Below, piece by piece: positions 26,825 to 35,430 of a DNA stretch of 64,000 bases. The notes under the pieces were generated by a model. That model was not told the origin of the DNA. It saw only the letters and a list, made by a program, of their open reading frames with translations, and made no database searches. This DNA is from DMER64 sp964600385 (GTDB lineage Bacteria > Bacteroidota > Bacteroidia > Bacteroidales > UBA932). The stretch's first letter is position 1, and the number at the start of each line of letters is the position of its first letter. The position numbers were made by a program, and so were the translations under genes. The stretch lies in contig CAZRJC010000007.1 in assembly GCA_964600385.1 (NCBI GenBank), positions 49,733 through 113,732 on the forward strand, in the 5' to 3' direction.

Positions 26825-29800
26825 TATACCACAGATGACCTTCCACATCCTGAAAGCCCATTCGCCGCAGAGCGGCAACGTACGAATTAATCTGGCGTTG
26901 ATGTGATGGAAGGGGTTGGCCGAATTTATAATCAATTACCACCATCCTGCCATTTTTTTCAAGTATCCTGTCGGGACGTAATTGCCCCTCGGGGCCCAGA
27001 AGTGCTATTTCATTCCTGACAGTCCATGACCCGTCAAACCATTCCCGGGCAGGAGCATCGGATAAGGCCCGGGTGATAGCTTCGGCATATTGTTGAACTG
27101 TCTGCACGTTGCCGGAGAGTTCGCCTTCAGCAACAAGCTCTTCCAGCACACGCGGCGCATCTGCCAGTACTGTCATACGCGACAGGGCCTTATGCAGAAC
27201 AATACCCCACTGACGCATGGAACTGTCTTGTGAAAAATCAAAATCATCTTCCCTGTAGGCCAGTTTGAGGGTGTCATTGAAATCAGCAGAAGGATACTCT
27301 GTAAGGCAGTAAGCATCATTCGCAGCCCGGGATGATTTATTACTGTGCCTTTGTCTGATATCTCCGGCAGACAGCGGTTCGCCGAATTCACGCCGGTCTC
27401 CCAGCACCTTTTCTATATGATCGGCTATCTCTTTTGTCGACTTCTTTTTTTGTACCAGGAACAAATACAATTCATCCCCTGGTCTGGTAACGGCCACGTA
27501 CAGCATATTGAGCGCATCGAGCAAACGTTGGGCATATTCCGTAAAGTAGTCCCCGGCAAAATAGGTTTGCATCAAATTGTCTTTGTACGTTACGGGAAGT
27601 TTTTCCAACAGGTTGAACGGAGCTTTTTCTGTACCTGCCCACAAAATATAGTTTCCAGCACGAGAGTCAAGTTTCCAGTTACAGAAAGGAACGATCACGA
27701 CCGGAGCCTCCAGTCCCTTGGCTTTGTGAATAGTAAGGATTCTGATGGCAGCACCCGGAAATTCCGAGGTCAGCATGGTGTCGTGACCCTTGTTTTCCCA
27801 CCACCTGAGGAACGCATAGAGGCCACCACTCTCTTTGCCTGAAAAATCGAGTAATACATCATGTAACTCCTGAAGATAAGGGAGCGCCTGAATACAGTTC
27901 ATCCAGCCCATCCGGCGTATTATTGCTTCGAACGCGTCTGAAACGGGCATTGTGCGCATAGCCTCTGTAAATGCATTATCATCAGACACTTTCTCGCCTT
28001 CAAGTTGCCGTTCCAGCTGACGTATCACTTCTGTATTGCAGTCATCTGTGGGATAGAGAGCTTTTCTAAGCAGGGCAACGCTAAGACAAACATACGGCGA
28101 TGCATCAAGACGCAGGGAGTCGGCAGAAACAAAGTCATAACAATGGGTATCTTGCGGATTCTCCCGTTTATACTTCAAAAAATGATCCATCAGGATCTGG
28201 CCGTCTTTTTTTGTTCTTACAAGCAGTATGACATCATGTAAAGAATAGCCTCTGTCCTGCAAAGAAGCCAGCAACTTCTGCAGGGTATCAAGTGACTGTT
28301 GGTAAGCCGATGCCTGATCGTTGTCCAGGAAAGATTCAATCCGGACATAGCCGGGACTAAGATCCAACGTCACCTGCGAACAATCTTCCCGGTGCGATTC
28401 ATAGGCCCTTTCCAATAATGTTTGGAGATAATCTTTCTGTGTTTGGTCCAGAGCAGTATACTCCCGGAGTTTATTTTTGATTTCCCCGGTCAGCGATTCC
28501 TTTAGGCCGTCTATGATTTCATTGACAAAACCGATAATGGCTGAGCGGCTTCTCCAGTTAACATTTAATGTGTGACAATCAATTCCCTGATCCTGAAGGG
28601 CATGATCCCGGACAACCTCCTCTCCCAAAATTCTCCAGTCGCTATTTCTCCAGCGGTAGATAGATTGCTTCACATCGCCCACTATCAGAGAATCATCTCC
28701 CTGTGCAAGACCTTCCAGAAGTAAAGGCCTGATATTTTTCCACTGCAGGTAAGATGTATCCTGAAATTCATCCAACAGGAATGACGAGAAGAACGCCCCC
28801 ATTTTTTCGTATATGAAGGGAGCATTGCCGTCTCCCACCAGTTGGCTGAGCAGATAGGTAGAGTCTCCGATATTCAATTTGTTTTCCTCTGCCTGGATGC
28901 GTCTCATAGTGCGGCTCACATCGGCAAGAAGGCCCATTTTTGGCAGTTGTTCGAGTACAGAAACAGCTGTAGCGTATGAAGGGAAGTGATCCGTAAAATG
29001 ACCGGTACATGCTTTGAGAACCGACATTAATTCATCCTTCATGCGATCTATACCCGGAGGAGAGGTTTTCCCTTTCCATAAGTTATCAACCCCATCGCGG
29101 GCTTCCAGTACACGGGATCCGGGTATGTACGAATCGGCAGCGGGAGAAGGCTGGGATATTTTCTTGAAATATTGCGCAAAAGAAGATGTTTTATACGGAA
29201 AATCCTCGGGAGTGAAGCCGTGTTCATGAATGATCGCAAGTGCCTGTTCTCCGTACGAGGCCATCGTTTTCCTGAAAGATCCCATGACTTGTTGCAGATC
29301 GTCCAGGAATTTTTTCAAAAAATCTTTATCCGATAATTTATCGGCAAAAGAACCGCCGAAAGAACGGAAAGATTCCCTTACCACTTCGTACCCTACATCC
29401 TGTAATATTTTATTAACGTCCCATTTTTCTGAACTGTTCACTTTTTCGTGGATCAGGCGGCTCAGCCATTCACGCAACGATTCATCTTCAAGGACATCAT
29501 CGGTAACCTGAGCAGCGGTTTTCTCAATCAGAAGGGGTGTATCCAGATCCACTGAATAACCGGGCGACAGCCCTGCCTCGAGCTCAAACGCATGAAGAAT
29601 TCGTTGAAAAAAAGCATCGAGCGTAGACACCGAAAAAAAAGCATAGCGATGCAGAATCCTTTCATGAATAATCTGTGCCCGTTCGGTAATTGTTTCGGGA
29701 GACAGACCGGTTTCATTTACAAGATCGTCTGCCATTGGAATGGCCTGGCCCAGTGCAAGAGCACTGAGCGTTTCGAGGATCCTGTTTTTCATTTCTTCGG

Positions 29801-29951
29801 TCGCTTTATTGGTGAATGTTACCGCCAGAATACGCGAAAACGCATTAGGGTCGAAAGAATGGGCATCACCCAGTAACAATTTAAGGTAGGTGAGCGCCAG
29901 TCTGTACGTTTTCCCCGTACCGGCAGAAGCTTTATACACCTTAAGCGCCAT
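26814..29951 (-). CDS. UvrD-family helicase with C-terminal PD-(D/E)XK nuclease (AddA-like)
   Basis: A 1045-residue superfamily 1A helicase-nuclease. Walker A ASAGTGKT is near residues 8-15, LDEFQD-type Walker B (SSFLLDEFQDTSYLQWKNI) is in the middle, VGDVKQSIYRWR and TIHKAKGLEAPVVIVP mark helicase motifs III and V, and the end carries a nuclease motif (LRPDRIL then VVIDYKFG). It should process double-strand DNA ends for recombination. An AddB partner is usually adjacent in Bacteroidota but is absent here. The ATG at 29951 (MALKVYKASAG) matches homologues and has GGAGG nearby. It overlaps prfB by 11 bases. Confidence 0.88.
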   Translation of the reverse strand: MALKVYKASAGTGKTYRLALTYLKLLLGDAHSFDPNAFSRILAVTFTNKATEEMKNRILETLSALALGQAIPMADDLVNETGLSPETITERAQIIHERILHRYAFFSVSTLDAFFQRILHAFELEAGLSPGYSVDLDTPLLIEKTAAQVTDDVLEDESLREWLSRLIHEKVNSSEKWDVNKILQDVGYEVVRESFRSFGGSFADKLSDKDFLKKFLDDLQQVMGSFRKTMASYGEQALAIIHEHGFTPEDFPYKTSSFAQYFKKISQPSPAADSYIPGSRVLEARDGVDNLWKGKTSPPGIDRMKDELMSVLKACTGHFTDHFPSYATAVSVLEQLPKMGLLADVSRTMRRIQAEENKLNIGDSTYLLSQLVGDGNAPFIYEKMGAFFSSFLLDEFQDTSYLQWKNIRPLLLEGLAQGDDSLIVGDVKQSIYRWRNSDWRILGEEVVRDHALQDQGIDCHTLNVNWRSRSAIIGFVNEIIDGLKESLTGEIKNKLREYTALDQTQKDYLQTLLERAYESHREDCSQVTLDLSPGYVRIESFLDNDQASAYQQSLDTLQKLLASLQDRGYSLHDVILLVRTKKDGQILMDHFLKYKRENPQDTHCYDFVSADSLRLDASPYVCLSVALLRKALYPTDDCNTEVIRQLERQLEGEKVSDDNAFTEAMRTMPVSDAFEAIIRRMGWMNCIQALPYLQELHDVLLDFSGKESGGLYAFLRWWENKGHDTMLTSEFPGAAIRILTIHKAKGLEAPVVIVPFCNWKLDSRAGNYILWAGTEKAPFNLLEKLPVTYKDNLMQTYFAGDYFTEYAQRLLDALNMLYVAVTRPGDELYLFLVQKKKSTKEIADHIEKVLGDRREFGEPLSAGDIRQRHSNKSSRAANDAYCLTEYPSADFNDTLKLAYREDDFDFSQDSSMRQWGIVLHKALSRMTVLADAPRVLEELVAEGELSGNVQTVQQYAEAITRALSDAPAREWFDGSWTVRNEIALLGPEGQLRPDRILEKNGRMVVIDYKFGQPLPSHQRQINSYVAALRRMGFQDVEGHLWYITL

Positions 29952-31024
29952 CGGCAGAACCTCCAAGAAGGAATGTACGGATAAATCCGTTAATGTCTCC
30001 GTCCAAAACAGCCTGGGTATCGGTCATCTCGTACCCGGTGCGATGGTCCTTAACCATTTTGTAAGGATGTAATGTATAAGACCGTATTTGTGAGCCCCAC
30101 TCTATTTTCTTTTTCTGACCTTCCAGTTCGGCTTCTTTTTCTCTTCGCTTTTCAAGTTCCAGCTCATAAAGATGAGATTTCAAAATGCGCAGGGCATTCT
30201 GACGGTTATCGAACTGGCTCCGGGTCTCGGTGTTCTCCACCACTATCCCCGTTGGAATATGGCGTACCCGCACGCCCGTCTCCACTTTGTTGACATTCTG
30301 ACCGCCTGCACCGCTGGAACGGTATGTATCCCACTCCAGATCGCCGGGATTGATCTCAATTTCTATGGAGTCATCAACAGCCGGATATACAAAAACAGAC
30401 GAGAAAGTAGTCTGTCGTTTACCCTGCGCATTAAAAGGAGATATCCTGACCAGACGATGCACCCCGTTCTCCGCCTTAAGGTATCCGTATGCATAAGCCC
30501 CCTCGAATTCTATGGTGCAGGATTTGATCCCGGCTTCTTCTCCATCCAGCATGTCGTGGACACGCACCTTATACCCGTTCCGCTCTCCCCATCTTATGTA
30601 CATCCGCATGAGCATGGCCGACCAATCGTTGCTTTCGGTACCACCGGCACCTGAATTGATTTTCAGAAGGGCCCCCATATTATCACCCTCGGCGCTGAGC
30701 ATGCTTTTCAGCTCTTCCTCTTCTATTTGCAGAGCCACTTTGTCATACATCCCGTTCAGTTCTTCCTGTGGAGCATCCAATTCTGCAAGTACCTGAAGGT
30801 CTTCCAGATTTGATTTTATCTTATAATATTTTTCCACAGCCGCTTTAAGCGAGGCCTGCATTTTCAAACTTTGCTCAGCAGTTTTGGGATTGTCCCAGAA
30901 TCCGGGAGCTTCTATTTCCCGGTTCAGGCTCTCCAACCGGACCTCTTTGGCTTCAACGTCAAAGAAACCTCCTCAACCGTTGCCCGCGTTGCAACAGGTT
31001 TTTATAATTTTCTGGTGAATACAT
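29941..31024 (-). CDS. prfB: Peptide chain release factor 2 (programmed +1 frameshift)
   Basis: Class I release factor for UGA and UAA codons, about 360 residues after recoding. The first 21 codons (ATG at 31024, MYSPENYKNLLQ...RRFL) end at an in-frame TGA (30961-30959). Reading then resumes at +1 with GAC GTT GAA (residues DVEAKEVRLESL). Downstream, the anticodon-like SPF motif (RISPFNAQGKR) and the GGQ motif (SGAGGQNVNK) are intact. The frameshift site AGGAGG TTT CTT TGA C has the same plan as in E. coli, with an SD-like element before CTT TGA. The gene starts 2 bases after the upstream metallopeptidase gene. Confidence 0.95.
30958..30973 (-). promoter_or_regulatory. Programmed +1 frameshift site of prfB
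   Basis: The minus strand reads AGGAGGTTTCTTTGAC: an internal SD-like AGGAGG, the slippery CTT, the TGA stop read by RF2 itself, and a following C that makes TGA a poor terminator. Ribosomes shifting +1 join the 21-codon N-terminal part to the main reading frame, so low RF2 increases its own production. Confidence 0.93.
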
Positions 31025-31026
31025 TT

Positions 31027-31581
31027 CTATCTATTTTTATTGTTCAACAGTTTCTTTCTCATTTTCCAATCGGGCAGTTCCGAAGATAAAAGTGCATGAA
31101 ATTTCTTGCCGTGATCTGGATACAACAGGTGACATAATTCATGTACTATTACATATTCAACGCATTCGTCGGGTTTGTGGAATAATTTAAGATTAAGCGT
31201 GATCCTGCGGGTAGTCATGGAACAGCTGCCCCATCTTGAATTCATGTCCCTCAGGGTCCACCTGAGAGGGGACACACCGTACCGGGTTTCAAATCTTTTA
31301 ATCCATGGTTCGGCTAATAACATGAATCGTTCCCGGGCTTCAATCTTCAATTTTTTCAATTCAGGACCGTCAGCAGGCAACTTAACTTGTTGTCCTGCCG
31401 TCTGCCGTCTTTCCCTGATCCATGGAATACGTTCTTTGACCATTTTGTATATTGTCCTTTCCGGTAACCACAAGGGAGCCCTCACGTGCACACTTCCGTC
31501 GGAACGGACTGAAAGTCCTACCGAACGCCTGGCACACCGGGTGAGGGTGAAAGGAATATCATCTATAGTATGAACCGCCAT
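31027..31581 (-). CDS. YgjP-like (DUF45) zinc metallopeptidase-like protein
   Basis: A 184-residue protein of the YgjP/DUF45 family. The zinc motif HELCH near residue 155 (YVIVHELCHLLYPDHGKKFH) is intact, with the third ligand expected in DHGKKFH. The N-terminal part (SVRSDGSVHVRAPLWLPE) and the MNSRWGSCS motif are typical. Activity on a defined substrate is not established for the family. The start is the ATG at 31581, two codons after a possible TTG start. It stops 2 bases before the prfB start codon, so the two are co-transcribed. Confidence 0.87.
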   Translation of the reverse strand: MAVHTIDDIPFTLTRCARRSVGLSVRSDGSVHVRAPLWLPERTIYKMVKERIPWIRERRQTAGQQVKLPADGPELKKLKIEARERFMLLAEPWIKRFETRYGVSPLRWTLRDMNSRWGSCSMTTRRITLNLKLFHKPDECVEYVIVHELCHLLYPDHGKKFHALLSSELPDWKMRKKLLNNKNR

Positions 31582-31616
31582 AAACAAAAGAAGCTGCCTT
31601 CGTACGAGACAGCCTC
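31581..31616 (-). terminator. Rho-independent terminator of the 31.7 kb short gene
   Basis: The minus strand forms a hairpin of about 10 bp from GAGGCTGTCTC and GAGGCAGCTTC-like arms (31590-31616) and is followed by TTTTGTTT. It lies directly after the short reading frame at 31655-31816 and just before the DUF45 gene, so it would end a small separate transcript. Confidence 0.6.
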
Positions 31617-31654
31617 ATGATTCAGGTACTGATCAGTATCTCTTTTCCTCTACT

Positions 31655-31816
31655 CTAGTTTATAACAAAAGTAAACAAGTTCTGGAAAACATCCCAAATC
31701 TGGTTCAGTATAATATAAAGGTTGTCAGCCCATGCACCAGCGTGGGAGAACAACAAATCCCAAAGGTTTGCCAACCAATCATATACTGGTTGTAAAGTTG
31801 TTGTCAAGATTGTCAT
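31655..31816 (-). CDS. Candidate 53-residue amphipathic small protein
   Basis: An ATG at 31816 opens a 53-residue frame with many Trp, Phe, Leu and Ile residues in an amphipathic pattern (YDWLANLWDLLFSHAGAW, then IWDVFQNLFTFVIN) and very few charges. No family is recognised. A TATTTTTG promoter box lies 3 bases upstream, and a hairpin with a T-run lies about 40 bases after the stop, so it looks like its own transcription unit. It could be a membrane-active small peptide or the coding part of a small RNA. Conservation cannot be tested here. Confidence 0.45.
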   Translation of the reverse strand: MTILTTTLQPVYDWLANLWDLLFSHAGAWADNLYIILNQIWDVFQNLFTFVIN

Positions 31817-31818
31817 AA

Positions 31819-31826
31819 CAAAAATA
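31819..31826 (-). promoter_or_regulatory. Bacteroidota -7 promoter box (TATTTTTG)
   Basis: Minus-strand TATTTTTG ends 2 bases before the ATG at 31816, so translation would start on an almost leaderless mRNA. Confidence 0.4.
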
Positions 31827-31901
31827 TTTAAGTTAATAAAATAAATGGCCTCTTTTATGAAACACAAAGATAACAAGAATTTCTATTCGGCAAAAAATAT
31901 T

Positions 31902-32387
31902 TCAATCCGGCCTAATAATTTTTATAAGTGTCAAACACCTGGCTATTTGCTGGTAACCATAACCTTTTCCCAAGCCGAACCGGACGAGTTTTGCGTAGCG
32001 TTTCCGGGGATCAGCCTCTTTGATTGTTTTATTCTTCCTGATCAGGGCATCTTTAAGGTTTTCTTCGAACAACGTCTGATCGGTCATGGACAGTGTCATC
32101 TGTATGATATCATCCGGAATATCCTTTATTCTCAACATTCCGGAGATCTTTACAGGTCCCCAGCCGCTTAGTCTGCTTTTATCCCTGACATAGGCTCCCG
32201 CATAACGTTCTTCATCAATAAACCGGTCTTTGCAGAGCTGTTCGATTATCCTTTCGGTTTCTGCCGGTTCAGCTCCTCTTTTTTCCAGTCTGCGACGGAT
32301 GTCACTGCGGCACAATTCCTGCCTGCTGCACTGGCTCTGCATCATAGAGAGCAGACGGGCTTCCTGATTTACCTGCCTGTCTGTCAT
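31902..32387 (-). CDS. recX: Regulatory protein RecX
   Basis: A 161-residue RecX-type protein, a small helical regulator that binds RecA filaments and limits recombinase activity. Typical tandem three-helix repeats are seen: SRQELCRSDIRRRLEKRG, IIEQLCKDRFIDEERYAGAY and IARCL near the end. It overlaps the rlmN stop by 4 bases and lies 1.1 kb from recA, which is transcribed in the opposite direction. So its neighbourhood agrees with its role. Confidence 0.85.
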   Translation of the reverse strand: MTDRQVNQEARLLSMMQSQCSRQELCRSDIRRRLEKRGAEPAETERIIEQLCKDRFIDEERYAGAYVRDKSRLSGWGPVKISGMLRIKDIPDDIIQMTLSMTDQTLFEENLKDALIRKNKTIKEADPRKRYAKLVRFGLGKGYGYQQIARCLTLIKIIRPD

Positions 32388-33412
32388 TGTGCGTTTAATT
32401 GTTTTCCGCTCAGCATTCCACAGGCTGCCAGTATGTCCATGCCCCGGGATGCCCTAACGGTCGTAATAAGCCCCGCATTATTGAGCCTGTCCTTAAACGC
32501 TTCTATTACCGGGTCAGGCGAGGGCTTCATAGGAAAATCGGGTATGGCATGGAAACGGATGAGATTTATCCTGCACTCCAATCCCCTGAGCAGTTGTATC
32601 AAAGCTGCCGCATGACGTTGGGTATCGTTCCATCCTTCAAACATTATGTATTCAAAACTGAGTCTGCGCTGTCCGTGAAAATCGTATTGTCTCAGCTGCT
32701 TAACCACGCGGCTTATGGGATAAGCTTTCTGAACGGGCATGAGTAATGCCCTCTCGGCATCGAAAGGGTTATGAAGACTGATTGCCAGATGTGCCTGTGT
32801 GGTATGCATGAAAGTATCGAGCACCGGCAATATTCCTACAGAAGAAACCGTAATGCGCCGGGGGCTCCAGGCAAATCCCCATTCCGAAGTAAAGATTTCC
32901 AGCGACCGCGATACCTCCTGCCAGTTGTTAAACGGTTCTCCCATACCCATATATACTACATTGGTCAAACTTCCGGATTCTTCAACCCTTAAGAACTGGC
33001 CTATGATCTCACCAGCGGTCAGATTTCCGCGAAATCCCATCCGGGCCGTCATGCAGAATTGGCAACCCATCTGACAACCTGCCTGCGAAGAAATACAAAG
33101 AGTAGCCCTGTCGTCATCGGGTATTACCACCGCTTCTATTCCTGTGGTTGCGGCATTAAGTGAGGGAAACAAATACTTTCTGGTACCGTCAGATGAAAGC
33201 TGGGATGTCAGGGGCTCCGGACCTCCCACCTGATATTTTTCACCGAGTTTTTCTCTGGCGGTCATGGAGAGATTGGTCATCTGACCTATGTCTGTAACTC
33301 CTTTCTTATAAATCCATTGAGCAATCTGCCCCCCGGTAAAGCGAGGCAGCCCCAGTCCAACACACAATGCTGTAAGCTCTTCGAGGGTTTTCCCCAATAA
33401 CCATTCTTTCAT
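32384..33412 (-). CDS. rlmN: 23S rRNA/tRNA (adenine-C2)-methyltransferase RlmN
   Basis: A 342-residue radical SAM enzyme that methylates A2503 of 23S rRNA and some tRNAs. The [4Fe-4S] motif C113-x3-C117-x2-C120 (AGCQMGCQFC) and the family motif VVYMGMGEPFNNW are present. The catalytic C-terminal cysteine is in ILAACGML near residue 334. A TATCTTTG box ends 5 bases before the start, opposite the recA promoter. The stop overlaps recX by 4 bases. Confidence 0.94.
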   Translation of the reverse strand: MKEWLLGKTLEELTALCVGLGLPRFTGGQIAQWIYKKGVTDIGQMTNLSMTAREKLGEKYQVGGPEPLTSQLSSDGTRKYLFPSLNAATTGIEAVVIPDDDRATLCISSQAGCQMGCQFCMTARMGFRGNLTAGEIIGQFLRVEESGSLTNVVYMGMGEPFNNWQEVSRSLEIFTSEWGFAWSPRRITVSSVGILPVLDTFMHTTQAHLAISLHNPFDAERALLMPVQKAYPISRVVKQLRQYDFHGQRRLSFEYIMFEGWNDTQRHAAALIQLLRGLECRINLIRFHAIPDFPMKPSPDPVIEAFKDRLNNAGLITTVRASRGMDILAACGMLSGKQLNAQ

Positions 33413-33416
33413 GCGT

Positions 33417-33424
33417 CAAAGATA
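33417..33424 (-). promoter_or_regulatory. Bacteroidota -7 promoter box (TATCTTTG) of rlmN-recX
   Basis: Minus-strand TATCTTTG ends 4 bases before the rlmN ATG at 33412, giving a near-leaderless transcript. Confidence 0.5.
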
Positions 33425-33446
33425 CGAGAAATTGTATGCGTTTTTG

Positions 33447-33454
33447 TATATTTG
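33447..33454 (+). promoter_or_regulatory. Bacteroidota -7 promoter box (TATATTTG) of recA
   Basis: TATATTTG ends 25 bases before the recA ATG. I see no clear LexA-type operator in the 67-base divergent region. Confidence 0.5.
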
Positions 33455-33479
33455 TTCGTTAATCAATAATTGAAATATT

Positions 33480-34520
33480 ATGGCAAAAGTAAGTGCAGAA
33501 GTTAAAGAGGGAGCCGGAGTGAATCCAGACAAAATGAAAGCGCTCCAGGCAACCTTGGACAAGATTGAGAAGGATTTCGGGAAAGGAACCATTATGAAAC
33601 TCGGGGATCAACCCAAATGGGACGTGTCGGTTATTCCGTCCGGTTCCATTGCGTTGGACTACGCATTGGGCATTGGAGGATACCCGCGTGGTCGTGTAGT
33701 TGAGATCTTCGGACCCGAATCGAGTGGGAAGACCACTTTGGCCATTCACGCCATAGCGGAAGCCCAGAAACTGGGTGGCATAGCCGCAATAATTGACGCA
33801 GAACATGCGTTTGACAGGAACTACGCGCGCCAGCTGGGCGTTAACGTGGACACACTGCTTATTTCACAGCCCGACAACGGGGAGCAGGCATTGGAAGTAA
33901 CAGATCATCTGATCCGTTCGGGAGCCATTGACATTGTGGTAATTGACTCCGTGGCCGCCCTCACGCCCAAAGCCGAGATAGAGGGAGAAATGGGCGATTC
34001 CAAAATGGGCCTGCAGGCTCGTCTCATGTCGCAGGCATTACGCAAACTGACAGCCAATATCAGCAAGACAAATACCTGCTGTGTCTTTATCAACCAGTTG
34101 CGTGAGAAGATAGGGGTCATGTTTGGTAATCCCGAGACAACCACCGGAGGAAATGCCTTGAAATTCTATGCATCTGTTCGCGTGGACGTCCGCCGCACCA
34201 CTCAGCTGAAGGACGGCGAGGATGCAACCGGTAATCACGTACGGGTGAAAGTGGTGAAAAACAAAATGGCACCTCCTTTCCGGAAAGCCGAATTTGACAT
34301 CATTTTTGGTGAAGGCATATCGCTGCTGGGCGAGTTGGTTGACCTGGGCGTTGAGTACGATGTCATCAAAAAGAGCGGATCGTGGTTCTCTTACGGAGAA
34401 ACAAAAATCGGACAGGGACGCGATGCCGTTAAGCAGATGCTCAAAGACAATCCCGAACTGAAAGAAGAAATTGAAGCCAAGGTCAGGGCTGCACTTCAGG
34501 AACGGGGAACTCAGATTTAG
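33480..34520 (+). CDS. recA: Recombinase RecA
   Basis: A 346-residue recombinase that forms filaments on single-stranded DNA for homologous recombination and SOS signalling. Walker A GPESSGKTT is near residues 78-86, Walker B VVIDSVAAL follows, then the L1/L2 region (INQLREKIGVMFGNPETTTGG) and ALKFYASVR motif. The C-terminal tail is acidic as usual. It is divergent from rlmN-recX, and its 3' end overlaps aroC tail to tail by 38 bases. Confidence 0.98.
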   Translation: MAKVSAEVKEGAGVNPDKMKALQATLDKIEKDFGKGTIMKLGDQPKWDVSVIPSGSIALDYALGIGGYPRGRVVEIFGPESSGKTTLAIHAIAEAQKLGGIAAIIDAEHAFDRNYARQLGVNVDTLLISQPDNGEQALEVTDHLIRSGAIDIVVIDSVAALTPKAEIEGEMGDSKMGLQARLMSQALRKLTANISKTNTCCVFINQLREKIGVMFGNPETTTGGNALKFYASVRVDVRRTTQLKDGEDATGNHVRVKVVKNKMAPPFRKAEFDIIFGEGISLLGELVDLGVEYDVIKKSGSWFSYGETKIGQGRDAVKQMLKDNPELKEEIEAKVRAALQERGTQI

Positions 34521-35430
34521 AAAGGATAAAATCGGCCAGCACTATGGCCGCAGCGGCTTCTGCCACTACCGGGACCCTAAGTGCAAAACAGGCATCGTGA
34601 CGTCCTTCTTTCCCAACCGTTGGTGTTGGTTTTACAGCCAGTTGAAAATTCAGGGTATCGCCGTTGGTTATTCCGCCGGCGATTCCTCCTTTATGAGGGT
34701 TTTCACTGCCTTTCAGTAGGGTTTCCTCGAACCCCAGTCCAAAGGTCACTCCTTTGATACCCGGAATGGCAAACAGGATATGCGAAAGCACAGATTCCAC
34801 CGAATCGAAAAAAGGTTCTCCCAGCCCTGCCGGTACCTGCTCCAGGGAACATGCTATAACGGCTCCCAAGGAATCTCCTTCGGTTACTGCTTTATCAATC
34901 AGAGCCTCCACACCGGGTGAAAGAACGGGCCAGTCTGTTACGGCAAGACTCCCAATGCGTACTATTTGTGCTTTAATTGATAATTCAGGATAATGCAGGG
35001 CAATAATCTTTTTGGCAATGGCTCCGGCAGCTGTCAAAGGCAGAGTGAGCCTGCCGGAAAAATGACCACCGCCCCTGGGATCCTGATACCCGTGAAATTT
35101 TACCTGCGCTGTGAAATCGGCCGTTCCCGGACGGAACACTCCGGGATGCCCGGTATAATCCTGCGGCCGGGCTCCCTTATTGTCAAAGGTAATGCACAGA
35201 GGAGTTCCGGTTGTATAACCGTTATATACACCGCTTAGAAAATGCGGTTCGTCCGTTTCGGTCCTTGGTGTGGTTCCCCGCGCTCCGCTTTTGCGGCGCA
35301 AAATATCGGGGATAAGATCCGATTCCTGCAACGCAATGCCCGGTGGAACTCCGTCAAGCACAGCCCCTGTGGCGGGACCGTGAGATTCTCCAAAGACCGA
35401 CACGCGGAATCTATTGCCGAATGTATTCAT
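34483..35430 (-). CDS. aroC: Chorismate synthase
   Basis: A 315-residue FMN-dependent enzyme that converts EPSP to chorismate. Family motifs are visible: GNRFRVSVFGESHGPATG at the start, GTTPRTETDEPHFLSGVYNG, DPRGGGHFSGRLTLPL, GGIAGGITNGD and RHDACFALRVPVVAEAAAA. The protein is shorter than the usual 350-360 residues but has all hallmark motifs. The start overlaps the aroA stop by one base (TGATG), so aroA and aroC are translationally coupled. The end overlaps recA by 38 bases. Confidence 0.93.
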   Translation of the reverse strand: MNTFGNRFRVSVFGESHGPATGAVLDGVPPGIALQESDLIPDILRRKSGARGTTPRTETDEPHFLSGVYNGYTTGTPLCITFDNKGARPQDYTGHPGVFRPGTADFTAQVKFHGYQDPRGGGHFSGRLTLPLTAAGAIAKKIIALHYPELSIKAQIVRIGSLAVTDWPVLSPGVEALIDKAVTEGDSLGAVIACSLEQVPAGLGEPFFDSVESVLSHILFAIPGIKGVTFGLGFEETLLKGSENPHKGGIAGGITNGDTLNFQLAVKPTPTVGKEGRHDACFALRVPVVAEAAAAIVLADFILSKSEFPVPEVQP

